The notes beneath the pieces are model-generated. The model worked only from the letters and a program-made list of their open reading frames with translations. It was not told the DNA's origin and ran no database searches. Position numbers and translations under genes: made by a program. Shown in pieces: positions 1 to 10,800 of a stretch of 64,000 nucleotides of DNA; the first letter of the stretch is position 1; each line of letters begins with the position of its first letter. The stretch is from Petrosia ficiformis (lineage: Eukaryota > Porifera > Demospongiae > Haplosclerida > Petrosiidae), in the NCBI GenBank assembly GCA_947044365.1, contig OX345640.1:3088001-3152000 (forward strand). The letters run 5' to 3'.

Positions 1-231
1 ATGGGATTCTAGTCCAGCATTTCACGAATGACTAAATCCAAGTCCAGTATGAATTTCAGCATTACATTTGATCTCACAAACATCTTTTCTATTAATGAAG
101 TAATATAATAATAGATATACCAATATTTATAACAATATTATACATCAAGCATTTAATGGTCATATTATGATGATCATAGCAGACATGATATGGCAAATGT
201 TCATATCGTGACAACACTCTTCATGTATTAG

Positions 232-1916
232 TGAAGAAGACAGATGTAGTTGCTATTGACAAACAATTGAAGGGTAAGATTAATATTAACATTCATGATA
301 ATAATTATGTCTCGTGCATGGTTATATCAGGGTTTGTTATTATATTGTGGCAGCACTACTATGAAGCTATAACAGTAATTATATTCATTATTTCATATTA
401 GCGTAGTGTCTTTGAAAGAACCAAAAGTCATTATGGATCATTGGATATTGTCATAAATAATGCAGGAATTGGTGATGAAGTGAACTGGCAGAAGACAGTC
501 AGAATTAATCTGGTATGCAGAGATCACTTCTAAGTAATGACCCTTTGCAATACATTGAAACAAGAATATATGTATATGATGCAACTACAATATTCTTTTT
601 ATTGAGATTCTTTCTTCTATATCTAAAATTCAATAACCCATGTTACCCCTCTTCACTAAGTTCTTTTATTACCTATTGCAGTGTCTTTGCAGTAGTATTA
701 CACATGTATTGTACCCATAAACTGCTCCTTAGAAGAATAATGCTACTTTCACCTTGCACAACACATAGATGAGACATTTTCGCAATGGAATTGTATTGCC
801 TTATTTTCGGTTGATCTTTTCATAAATAAGTTTCAATTACTTCTAAATATTACCTGTCATTAACACTGAACACATTATTGTTTATCCATAGTTGCCTCTC
901 AAACGCACAACTCTACAATATATTCCTCCATTTAATACACATGCTTGAATAATATAATAATATTAAGAAAATTAATATCAACGGTAATTTAATTTCGCTG
1001 CAATGTATGGTCACGAAATGTAAACACGCTATTTATATTTAATTAGTTTGAAGTTGCACTGTTACAGTTTTCTCTTCCATCGTATGACAATCATTATACA
1101 TGTATATATATATATATTAACTCCCCTAGAACATGGGATGACCCTTTGGGTCAAAAAAGATCTTCTTTACAGTGATTAAACACAGTTTTATTTATTGCCT
1201 CAACTTTGATTTCACAGGAAGCAGTAATTTCTGGTACTTATTTAGCATTAGAGCTCATGTCACCAGAAAGAGGAGGAGTAGTGATAAATGTCTCCTCAAT
1301 GGGTGGTAAGTCAAATAATAATTATAGCCCAATAATAATTTATAGCCTTATAGGACAATAAAAGTTTCAGTTAGTATCTTCCCTCAGGTATATATCCCAT
1401 GCCATATGCTCCAGTGTATAGTGCAACTAAACATGGAGTGATAGCATTCACAAGAGCACTAAAAGTACTGTCTATTTATATTATAGGCTTATTTTTTAGT
1501 ATTTTTATTTTCATGTAGTATTTGAAATCAGATGGTATACGTATTAACTGTATCTGTCCTTTTGTTGTTGATAATGCTTTGGGTAGAGCAGGTCTTGATA
1601 TTATGCCTGAAAAGTACAAAAAGGAGATACTTGATTTAGGAATGATAACGTGAGTCTGAATGTTAGGTTTAATGATTGGTTGTCTATACTTTCTATCATC
1701 CATCCTTCAAAAGAAAGATTTTTCAATCATTGTGGTTCATTTATATTTCAATGTATCAATTATTATATCTTATTTCTGCATAGTACTGACAAAGTGGCTG
1801 AAGGTATTTTGCAATTGATAACTGATACTACAAAAGCTGGTGCTGTTTTACGTGCAAGATCAAAAGGACTTTCTTATCACATTTTTCCTGAGGACACACC
1901 AAAATCTAAACTTTAA
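232..1916 (+). CDS. Short-chain dehydrogenase, 15-hydroxyprostaglandin dehydrogenase-like (5' incomplete)
   Basis: An NAD-dependent classical SDR oxidoreductase related to 15-hydroxyprostaglandin dehydrogenase. Supported exons are 402-512, 1218-1305, 1388-1464, 1519-1649 and 1784-1916 (stop TAA), all joined in phase by GT-AG introns. They encode the NNAG motif, the catalytic Ser strand (NVSS), the YxxxK active site (YSATK), the NCICP segment and the C-terminal tail. A possible earlier exon, 232-273 (VVAID, the NAD-binding beta2 strand), ends in phase 1 while the next begins in phase 0, and about 25 residues present in the neighbouring paralogue are missing between them. The Rossmann GxxxGIG exon is not in the window. 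It is therefore a 5'-truncated view of a real gene or a gene that has lost an exon. It converges with the complete paralogue on the minus strand 260 bp away. Substrate is unknown. Confidence 0.8.
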
Positions 1917-2176
1917 AATAATATAGTGCATTCAGTATAATTATAATATAGTAAAGATTTTGAATTATGGTATATTATTTCTTTCATTTATTAAAATAGA
2001 GACCACGCACTGAGCATTTTAATTTATTGTGGGTGGAACATCAGTATGCTGGACATGATGTTAAATACAAAGTTTATACACAACTATATATTATAAGTAA
2101 TTAATTATTAAAAGACTACATAGTTTGTAAAATAAAATGATATTTACTGTTAGAAACTGATAATTAATAGTATAGT

Positions 2177-2437
2177 TTATTTGTTCTCTTTCTTCGGCAA
2201 GAGATCATTAATTGGTAGTAAGAAATCCTCAAATGCATTTTCTGGTGTACGTTCTTCATACTGTTGAAAGTGGTGGCCTTTTCGTGGAGTCACTCTCATG
2301 ATCTCTCCTTGTAGACTTGTGTCTGTAATAAGCTTCAAGATACCTTCTGCAACGAATTCAGTACTGGAGAAAATAAAGTACATATGTATAATTAATATAT
2401 AATTGTCATGTGCTATATATATATATAGCTACATTAT

Positions 2438-2469
<32 letters not shown>

Positions 2470-3617
2470 TAGCTGCACTTCGCTATATCTGTAATTAAAG
2501 AAAATTGTTAAGTAGTTGGACATTAAGTATGATACAAAATACTTCTATTATTTCGTTGCTTTTTTAATTTACCTTAGCCAGCCTCCCATTTTGTCAACAG
2601 CATCCAATATAGCTTTCTTCATTTCTAAATTGGGTGACAGTTCCAATCCTCCTCGAGTTAGTGGGGTATCAACAAAACCAGGGCAGATGCAGTTGACACG
2701 AACTCCTTCCAATATTGATGACATCTATGTATAAAATAGTCATTTTATTTTTGTACACAATATATCAACTACAGGAGAACAGACCTTCAATCCACGTGTG
2801 AAACCAACTACTCCAAATTTTGAAGCTGTGTAAACTCTAGCACCAAATGTAGGAACAAGTCCTAATAATTACAATATTATAAATTTTAGTAAAATTTCTT
2901 TTTCTCTTACCTGAAAGAGATGACACATTCACTACAACTCCTCCTTTTCCTCCTTTTTTTGTGGACATATGATCCATTGCAGTGTATGTACCACGAATAA
3001 CAGCATGCTACATAAATGAAATACAAAATGAATTATGGAACTAAGAAAAGATTTAAAAGAATTATTCATTTACCAGATTAACTAAAAGCATTTTCTCCCA
3101 ATCTCCTTCATCAGCACTACCTGCATTATTTACCAGAATGTCTAGTGACCCAAAATGTTTTGCAACCTTTCCAAATACAGCTACCTATATATAATATAAT
3201 TATACTAAATTCCATATAATAAGTATGTATAAAAGTTATTTGTAACTGCTTCAAATTAATACGTAAAACAATAATTATTATTATTATTATATATTGCTGA
3301 AGAACATAATTATGATTTTGTGTACTAATACAATACTTACAAAGGCTTCTTTGTCTGTTACATCACACTGTAGAGGCAATATATTGTCAGTTCCAAATTC
3401 TTTACCCAAATCATCACATGCTTTAGTTAGTGTAGTTTCTGATATATCCAGTGCTGCAACCTATGTAAAAGAAAGAATTATCATTCTGGTGCAATGCTGG
3501 TACTGGCATAGTATTTCAAATGCATACTTTAGCTCCTGATTTTAACAGCAGAGTAGTGGTTCCTAGACCAATGCCTTGAGCTGCTCCTGTCACAATTGCA
3601 ACCTTGCCTGAAAGCAT
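2177..3617 (-). CDS. Short-chain dehydrogenase, 15-hydroxyprostaglandin dehydrogenase-like, complete
   Basis: A complete 277-residue classical SDR. Seven exons on the minus strand, in order of translation: 3617-3528, 3460-3341, 3184-3074, 3007-2911, 2861-2785, 2724-2573, 2363-2177; the coding total of 834 nt is divisible by three. The start is the ATG at 3617, which opens with the Rossmann motif VTGAAQGIG. Next come the acidic residue of VAALDIS (typical of NAD preference), CDVTD, NNAG, the catalytic Ser in NVSS, the YTASK active site (YxxxK) and [10 protein letters not shown]. Length and exon order match 15-PGDH-like SDRs of invertebrates, which oxidise hydroxyl groups of small lipids or alcohols in the cytosol. 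The real substrate cannot be read from sequence. It is paralogous to the + strand gene ending at 1916 and shares its intron positions, so the pair arose by inverted local duplication. Confidence 0.93.
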
Positions 3618-3890
3618 TTTGATAATATTTTTGATTTTATTCTAAATAGTCTGTTGATGTGTTGCTTATTTGCTTTGGGAATGTTGCCTTTTATATACAC
3701 ATGATAATAATAATTATTTTTGAACTGGATATGAATATTTGAACCTAAATGATAAATTTAGTAACAAAATACATTACATCATCATTATCTACTATTAGTA
3801 GAATGTAGCCTTATATGGTATTAAAATGCGAATTTTCCTTACACGGTAAAATGAGTAGAGTGTGACCTCACTGACCCCCACTGCAACCTG

Positions 3891-5014
3891 ATGGCTGAAC
3901 TGGAAACTGAAGATCTAGAATATTGGTGTAAGAGGTGGGATAATGGGAGCACAGAATGGCACAAAGGCTTTGTTGATAACCTATTGAAGGTCTTTTAATA
4001 TATATATATGTAATATTATGTAATATACCCGGTATATATATAGTATGCTACAAAATTTAGGACCTGAGTTTTGTGTCTAAGGTTGTGATTTAGCCCGAGC
4101 CTGCCAGGGCTATATCACATTCAAGGACACAAAACGAGGGTCCTATATGCAGTATATAGGACCTATTAGCATACTATATACAATATATTGTATGAGTTAC
4201 ATCATTCCCTTGATGTGGTGAGTTCTATATTCTGGCTAGCCGCACCCTCAAGATGAAGACGGAGGGTCTGGTACAATACAGCTATTATACTTGTCCTTTG
4301 CTGCAGAAATCTTGCAGCCCAATCAGATTTCGAATAGGTGATGACTAACTACACGTCATCAGAAGGAGTGGGGATAAGATGGATGTATCCGATATAGTGA
4401 AAAGAGCAGCTTTTTCATTGGGATTTAACAACTTAGGCCCAAACAAGAAAATATTATTTCTGCCTTTCTTCGTGGGAACGACATATTCGGTGTACTGCCA
4501 ACAGGGTATGGCAAGACACTATGTTTTTTGTGCCTCCCGGCAGCATTTGATCTGCTGCTGTTAAAAGAGTCAAGACACTCTTTGGTTGTTGTCATCAGTC
4601 TGCTTAAAGCTCTAATGGAATCATCTCCACAGCCGAGGCAGAAACATTCACAATTTATCGCCATCGTGAAGTCATGTCAATGAATATAATTTAAAATGCT
4701 TACATAAAAACTGCATTCCGCTAGAACGAGTATGGTAGCCATATTGTACCAGACCCTCTGTCTTCATCTCGAGGGTGTGGCTAGCCAGACTATATATATT
4801 GTAGACCTTCCATGTGCACACTATGCAGGAGATGTCACCATCATACAATATATTGTATATAGTATGCTAATAGGTCCTATATACTGCATATAGGACCCTC
4901 ATTTTGTGTCCTCGGATGTGATATAGTCCTTGGAGGTTCGGGCTATATCACATCCTCGGACACAAACTCAGGTCCTATATTTTGTATATAGGACATATTA
5001 GTATACTATATATA

Positions 5015-5055
<41 letters not shown>

Positions 5056-6622
5056 TATACATATATAAGTAATTAAAATAGTTGACAAATCATGCGTTAC
5101 TTAATTAAATAAGTGAATTTGATGCTGTGATGCAGATCAAGTTGCACTGAGATGTATTGTGAGGCTTCGTGACTAATGGGAGGGTTGTATAGAGAATGAT
5201 GCCTTGAATAGTGTCTAGGGAGAGTAGGTTTTAACATGTATCTTTTACCATGCTTACTTGAGGTTTTGTTTTTTCTACATTGCAGTTGAGTAATAGACAA
5301 ATGTGATATGCAGTCATTAGAAAGCTTTTAGCAATTATTATCTAGTAGTTTAGTAGTAACTCAAAGAAAGTACAAACAGAACACAAAGTGAAATTATAAA
5401 CCCTTTGTATTATTTCCTCATAGCAATTCCAGTTAGTATTTTATACTGGAATGGAAATATACCATAGATATGAAACTTTTTCCATTAAAAAAATTGTTGT
5501 TGCTTCTTATTCACGGAAATTGTAATATTTCATAATTTTAATCTAAAAATAATACGGACAATGAAATTGAGCTGTTAAGTTAATATTTCTCGATCTTTGG
5601 TAGCTGTTTTTAAGATATTGCCACATTCTATTAAATTTACTTTGCCTACTCCTTTCAGAATCACTTGTCTTATCTCACATCAGGTGGTCAGTCTGGTTTG
5701 AGTGTGTTTGTTCCTCTATGTGGTAAATCTCTTGATATGGTTTGGTTATCTGATCAAGGGTTAACTGTAGTGGGATGTGATATCTCTGAACTAGCTGCTC
5801 AACAATTCTATACCGAGAATAATATAACTGTCAAGAAATGTAAGGAAATAAAATGTTTGCATAAAACCAAAATATTTAGTCTCCTTGAGGTTTGCTAAAG
5901 TCAATTCACATTCACGACATCCTCACAAAATAGAAATAATTTTGAGACTGTAAATACTTAGAAACTCGATTCGTTTTGGTTGGCTCATCCTTTCAGTTCT
6001 TTGAACAAAATTTTCAGCAACGTTGCAAAGATGAATTTAGTCCACATAGGCCCTTAGGAAATCAGAAAGATATTCCACTTGCTAAATACTGTAACAACAC
6101 AACATGTCCAATCCAGATCATTTCCCATTGTGCTCTTACTGTCCTACATAATAATAATAATAACAATTGTATGATTCTCATTTCTTCTCTCATCATCTAG
6201 CTACCAAAAAAAAGTTCATTATATATGAAGGAATAGAGAAAAACATACAGATAATAGTAGGAGATATTTATGAGTGTACATCTGATGCTGTAGGGCAGTT
6301 TGATGGCATATGGGACTGTAATGCTATGGTTGTTGTTAATCCTGATGACAGAGAGAAATATGTTGGTGTACTTAAGCAACTTATTAAACCAAATGGAAAG
6401 ATTTTAATGTCAACTTTTCTGTTTGATCAATCTCTTCGTACAGCGTTTCCACATTCAATCTCACCAGATCTCACCAGACATTTATTTGAACCAGATATGA
6501 AGGTTACTGTTGCTGAACTTGCTGGGATGGAGGATTCATTTGTAATTTTTTTCCTTGAAAAATGTAATATACCATTTGCTACCAGACCAATTTTCTATAT
6601 TGAAAGAGAATTCAAAAACTAG
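3891..6622 (+). CDS. TPMT-like SAM-dependent S-methyltransferase, copy 1
   Basis: A thiopurine S-methyltransferase family protein of 233 residues. Exons 3891-3989, 5659-5839 and 6201-6622; total 702 nt, phases 0 then 1. Exon 1 carries the family N-terminus W-x2-RW-x2-G-x-T-x-WH. Exon 2 holds the SAM-binding core [13 protein letters not shown] followed by VVGCDISE. Exon 3 has the IWDCNAMVVVNPDDREKY strand and the C-terminal sheet. Known members transfer a methyl group from SAM to sulfur or related nucleophiles in the cytosol; the natural acceptor is uncertain. ATG 3891 is chosen because it directly precedes the conserved acidic and Trp-rich start. Intron 1 (1.67 kb) contains a large inverted-repeat element with a RecQ fragment; intron 2 is 361 bp. 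A close paralogue with the same exon structure lies at 11780-13512. The first donor is GTCTTT, a weak splice site. Confidence 0.9.
4031..5018. mobile_element. Nonautonomous element bounded by ~250-bp inverted repeats, carrying a RecQ fragment
   Basis: The left arm (about 4031-4290) and right arm (about 4735-5018) are reverse complements over roughly 250 bp. Both include a CAATATATTG palindrome, a TCCTATATGCAGTATATAGGA palindrome and a TGGCTAGCC...CCCTC segment. Each arm also contains a second hairpin built around GGGCTATATCACAT, so the element is a set of nested palindromes. The centre holds a degraded RecQ-helicase segment. The ends lie in TA-rich microsatellite, so no target duplication can be read. 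It sits wholly inside intron 1 of the TPMT-like gene. The superfamily is unknown. Confidence 0.7.
4379..4681 (+). pseudogene. RecQ-like helicase domain fragment (frameshifted)
   Basis: A fragment of the RecQ/DEAD-type helicase N-terminal ATPase lobe. The first part (from 4379) reads in one frame up to GFNNL. After a frameshift near 4435 the reading continues as a PKQ-type segment, then SAFLRGNDIF, the Walker A motif GVLPTGYGKT, a CLPAAFDLL stretch and VVVISLLKALM (motif Ia region), ending at a TGA near 4681. The DEAH box and all later motifs are absent. It cannot make a working helicase. It lies between the long inverted arms of the 4031-5018 element, which suggests capture of a host or transposon helicase gene. 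Many animal genomes carry multicopy RecQ-like open frames of this type. Confidence 0.65.
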
Positions 6623-6917
6623 TTAATTATAAATAGCCCTAGTATACTTATGTCTGGAATGGATGGAGATAGTCTCATTCCCAGACACCACCACTATGGC
6701 AAGTTGTCTACTAGATGGAGTAAGATGAAATGATTGTTAGTCCTATTAATTCCCAGACTCCCCTGGTATTGGAGTTGGTAGGAAGAAGACTAACATCACA
6801 GTTTCATAATGAATGCACTCACAGTGCAGAACCCTCGCCACAAGTGTGATTGGGAAACAAGAATGATTACTGACAAGAAAATAATTGCAGCCTATACTTG
6901 ACTGTAGTATACTGAGA

Positions 6918-7141
6918 CAGTGTTTTTGATAAGCTCATATGGTGCACCATTTGCCCAAAGAGCTTCTTATTTGGCACTGCACAGTTCTCTCTTTGGGCCA
7001 GTGGCGCAGTTAATTATGATTATATTGTCAGTAACAGCATTAACTCTTAGTTAATTGGCTCAATATGTATTCTTAATGGTGTACACACTAACCATTTTTG
7101 AGCCAATTTGGCCCAAGCTTCAAAAGTTGTCAAAAACTCTG
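6918..7141 (+). mobile_element. hAT-type MITE family 1, copy 1 (224 bp, perfect 8-bp TSD)
   Basis: The ends are CAGTGTTTTTGATAA and the inverted TGTCAAAAACTCTG. The flanks 6910-6917 and 7142-7149 are both TACTGAGA, a perfect 8-bp target site duplication. The CAG-type terminal repeats plus 8-bp duplication are diagnostic of hAT elements. It has no coding capacity. Confidence 0.9.
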
Positions 7142-7201
7142 TACTGAGATTATAATTATTGTACTTATATATATATAATTATAAATTATTGTGTGTGTAT
7201 G

Positions 7202-7382
7202 TGTTAGGACTGGAGTGTACAACTTACACTCCAGTCCTAACAAGAGTATTGTCATGACAATTACAGTCCCACCTAAAATTTGTCCTATGGGATAAAATAT
7301 TGCAACAATATTTTATCTTATATTAGTCTCGCGTAGCCAGCCCCTTTCGAAGTATAGGAGGGGCTGGCTACGCGAGACTAAT
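7202..7382. repeat. Cluster of three perfect hairpins
   Basis: Three consecutive perfect inverted repeats: arms 7202-7219/7225-7242 (18 bp, 5-nt loop), 7291-7302/7306-7317 (12 bp, 3-nt loop) and 7322-7345/7359-7382 (24 bp, 13-nt loop). The last arm reads ATTAGTCTCGCGTAGCCAGC and onward, and is GC-rich against AT-rich surroundings. It could be a small foldback element or a structured RNA/cruciform site. Confidence 0.75.
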
Positions 7383-7399
7383 ACAAAAACTTTACACTT

Positions 7400-7760
7400 G
7401 TCAGAAAGCTTAGAGCCAGCTCAATGTTGTAGCAGCCACTACTTCAACTGTACTTGATTTCAAAATGTGATTCGACAGCAATAGCCTTCAAACAAGATGA
7501 GTTATGTTTCCATGTACTCGTTTGCTACCAGAAGTCTTCTGAAAGTGGTGAAACGGCAATCGTGAGTTGTAAAAACTGAATTGTCATAACCGAAAGGTTT
7601 TAGAAAAAGCCTGTTTTTTATTTTGATCCTTGTATAATTTCACGTCTTCTCAATGTTGCTAGTTGTCCAGTAAAAAGAGACAGACATGTCGACAGACAGA
7701 CAGAACACCTACCCCTCCGCTCCGCCTACGCAAGCAAGGGTTAATTATTCGGAATTTATT
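7400..7760 (+). repeat. Dispersed repeat, copy 1 (partner at 15330-15710)
   Basis: It shares with 15330-15710 the blocks CTACTTCAA, ATTGTCATAAC, AAAGGTTTTAG, AAAGCCT, TTTGATCCTTGTATAATTT, an (ACAGACAG)n stretch, CCTACG and CAAGGGT-AATTATT in the same order. The copies are diverged and have no evident coding content. The 3' end lies just before the Rab start codon, so part of the copy may be transcribed as 5' leader. Confidence 0.65.
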
Positions 7761-7800
7761 CCATTGTTTTGACCTTAAACCTTTTGACTTTGCCAAAAAA

Positions 7801-10800
7801 ATGGCTAGAAGACGCAACAATGAGCAAGTTGATTATGATTTGCATTTTATTCTTATTGGAGATCAAGGTAAGTTCAGCCTATGTCAGGTATGAATCATGT
7901 TGGGTGATAGCTTACAGGGGGGAGGCCTTTGACTTCACAAGTTAGTAAACATGATTTCATTTTTAGCTGTAGGTAAGACCAGTATACTACACCAGTTCCT
8001 CAATCAAAGATTTACTATTAGGGGTGAACCACCAACCCTAGGTAAGTACATATTTATATTTTAAAAAGGCACTGGATATGTGCATGACTCTATTATAATA
8101 AGAAGTGCATACTTTGGTTGTAAACTACATCTCACCAGGAGCTTATGAGTGGCGAAGCCACAAAGGAGCGTCCAACACTGGAGAGTATAATTTTATTCAC
8201 AAAAACTTCCATATAAGGCAGTTTGCGTGGGTAGTGTTATATCGACGGGTTGGTCACTCAAGTGGCTGTTAAATAAATTAACACACCTCCTTCACGTGAC
8301 ACACGTTATTCATGCGTAATGGTTCTCCGACCCGCAAACGCTCTCTGTCTGGATTTAGTGCCAAATTAGTGGCAGAATAATGAAAATCAGGAAATGAAGA
8401 GCATGATGACAACATTCAGATCTATACTTGGAAGCCCAAAGAGAAAATCCTATCTCCCAAGAAAAGGTAGTACTATAATAATAATCAACTTGCGAGAGGC
8501 GATTCCATAGCATCTTCCTTTCACTCATGTGTTCCTCTAAGTTTACTGAACCTTTTACATAAGCATACATGATTGAGTGATCGCACTGCCTAAGCTTACT
8601 GACAATAGAACACAGCTGTTTCTTTGACAAACGTTTTTCTGCCATTTTTGCCGTACTCTATCACGTTTCAAAGTGAACACGCCTATAATAATTAAATAGC
8701 ACTTACTTCACAGGTAATTAAATAAACAAACAAACAATTAGACAGTCTGGGAACTGCAGGTTGTACTGCGTTAGACGCTCCTTCGCTGCTCATAAGCTCC
8801 TGATCTCACCCCCACCTGACAAAATTATTACTGTGTAAAAATAAAGGTAGGGGTGTGTTTGCAGCACATGCATACCCATCGTTTTGTACATATGAATATC
8901 TGCTGCGTAAACTTAATGATTATCAATGGTATATAGGTAGAAGTATGCTTGCAGCACATACACACACCCAAGTCCAAGCAGTTTTTAATCAATGAACACG
9001 AGTAAACAGGTATATGCCTATAATATCTGAAGTATAGACAAGGTGCAACACTAATCATTAATGAAGTCCAAATGTTAGTTGTACAGAAATTTTGTTAACC
9101 GGCACACACACAGAGGCAGAAAGCCTGATTACAGTAACTTTCCTTTCTGCCTACACGGATGAAGATTAATAACTGGTTTATTACACATTACATTATATCA
9201 TTCAGCATGTACTCCATACCGTACAACTGTGGAAAAGGAAGGTACCAGAAAAACAGTACAGTTAAACATTTCAGACACAGTAAGTAAAATAACATAATCC
9301 ACAATATATATTTCATTGATTTTTTAGGCTGGTCAAGAAAGATTCAGAGCTATTGATCCACGTTATTATAGAAAAGCACATGGAGTACTTCTGGTCTATG
9401 ATGTTACAAGGTTGAAAATTCATTTCTCATTATAATTATAATGCTTTTATTATCTCCTAGAAGAGAAACATTTCAAGAAGAACGATTATCTATGTGGTTA
9501 CGTGATATTCAAGAATTCTGCAAAGAAAATGCATTAATCATATTGATAGGAAACAAGAGGTATATTAAACAATTATTAAAAATGCATTATTATAGGGATG
9601 TGCGATAAAACTAAATAATAGTATTGCATATTGCTGCCAAAAATATCACGATATGATACAGTATCACGATATTTGAAATAATATTGAAATGCTTATAAAA
9701 TGTAAATAAATGTCATATTTGGATGTATTTGTCAAGAAATGGTAAAAAAATCAATGAAAGTTATGCGCGCTAGCTTTTTATAATTACTTTTAGGTATCAA
9801 ATTAGACAAATTAGAAAAACCATGTTTACTAAACTGTCCATTCCAGTGTATCAATACACCCCAAACTAATATTGTATCACGATATTCAATGAAAATATCG
9901 ATATTTCGATATATCAATATGTATTGCACATCACTACATTATTATAAACTTTTAATTTTAATCTTTTATACCTGTAATGCAATGTAACAGCTTTGGCCAA
10001 ACACATTTTGTTTATAACTTACATAATTGGCCTCTTAAATGTGATTTTGTGTCTAAAAAGCACAGTATGTGGCAATGATAGTAAGATTTTTCATAATGAT
10101 GATTAATACCTTTTGATCTATCACAGTGATATGGTACAGCAAAGAGAAGTAACACAAAGAGAGGTAAGATATTACCTTTTTAGAAGTATTTGTCATTAAA
10201 GGCAGCAGAACAGCCTCCTCCCCTCTTCAATCCTTCCTTCATTTACCATCCCCTCCTCTCCCTTCCTCTCCCTACCCTGCCCTTACCCTACTCTCCCCTG
10301 CCCTCCCCTTTCATCTCCTCTCCTCTCCTCTTCTCTGCCCTCCTCCCTCTTACTATATGCAATAATTATTTAAATTAAGAAGTGAAATGGATATATTGTG
10401 CTCTTGTGAAAAAGAGCCACCTGGGTCAATAGGTCGATCAGTATACTACTGACTTGACTGGCTATAACCAGACATGTAAACTTGTACATTATCTTCACTA
10501 TGTTATATCTTCATCTCTAGGGTATGGATTATGCAAATAACAATAACATTAATATGTTCATGGAAACTTCAGCAACTTCTTTCAATGATGTACAAAAGGT
10601 ATGTCATTAATATACTACCAATTGTATTATTGCATTCACAATTTGCCAATAAAAGTATAGCACATGCATCTATGTGTGAAAGCACCCCGTGGGGTGGGGA
10701 GAGCCCCTTTAAAAGCTCAGTGAAGGGATGGGATAAGGAATGGTCTCTATTTTGATGCTTATTTTTCTCCAGGCATTCAAGATTCTGGTAGAAGGTGTGT

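Larger units (their letters stand above)
6623..7800. other. Intergenic region between TPMT-like copy 1 and the Rab gene
   Basis: It contains a hAT-type MITE (6918-7141), three consecutive hairpins (7202-7382) and a dispersed repeat (about 7400-7760) shared with 15330-15710. The reading frame upstream of the Rab ATG is open to about 7663, but its content (a run of basic and polar residues from repeat DNA) is not conserved-looking and the ATG at 7801 is the natural start. Confidence 0.7.

Noticed and set aside
10190..10378. 62-codon proline/leucine-rich frame
   Set aside because: Low-complexity pyrimidine tract within a Rab intron.
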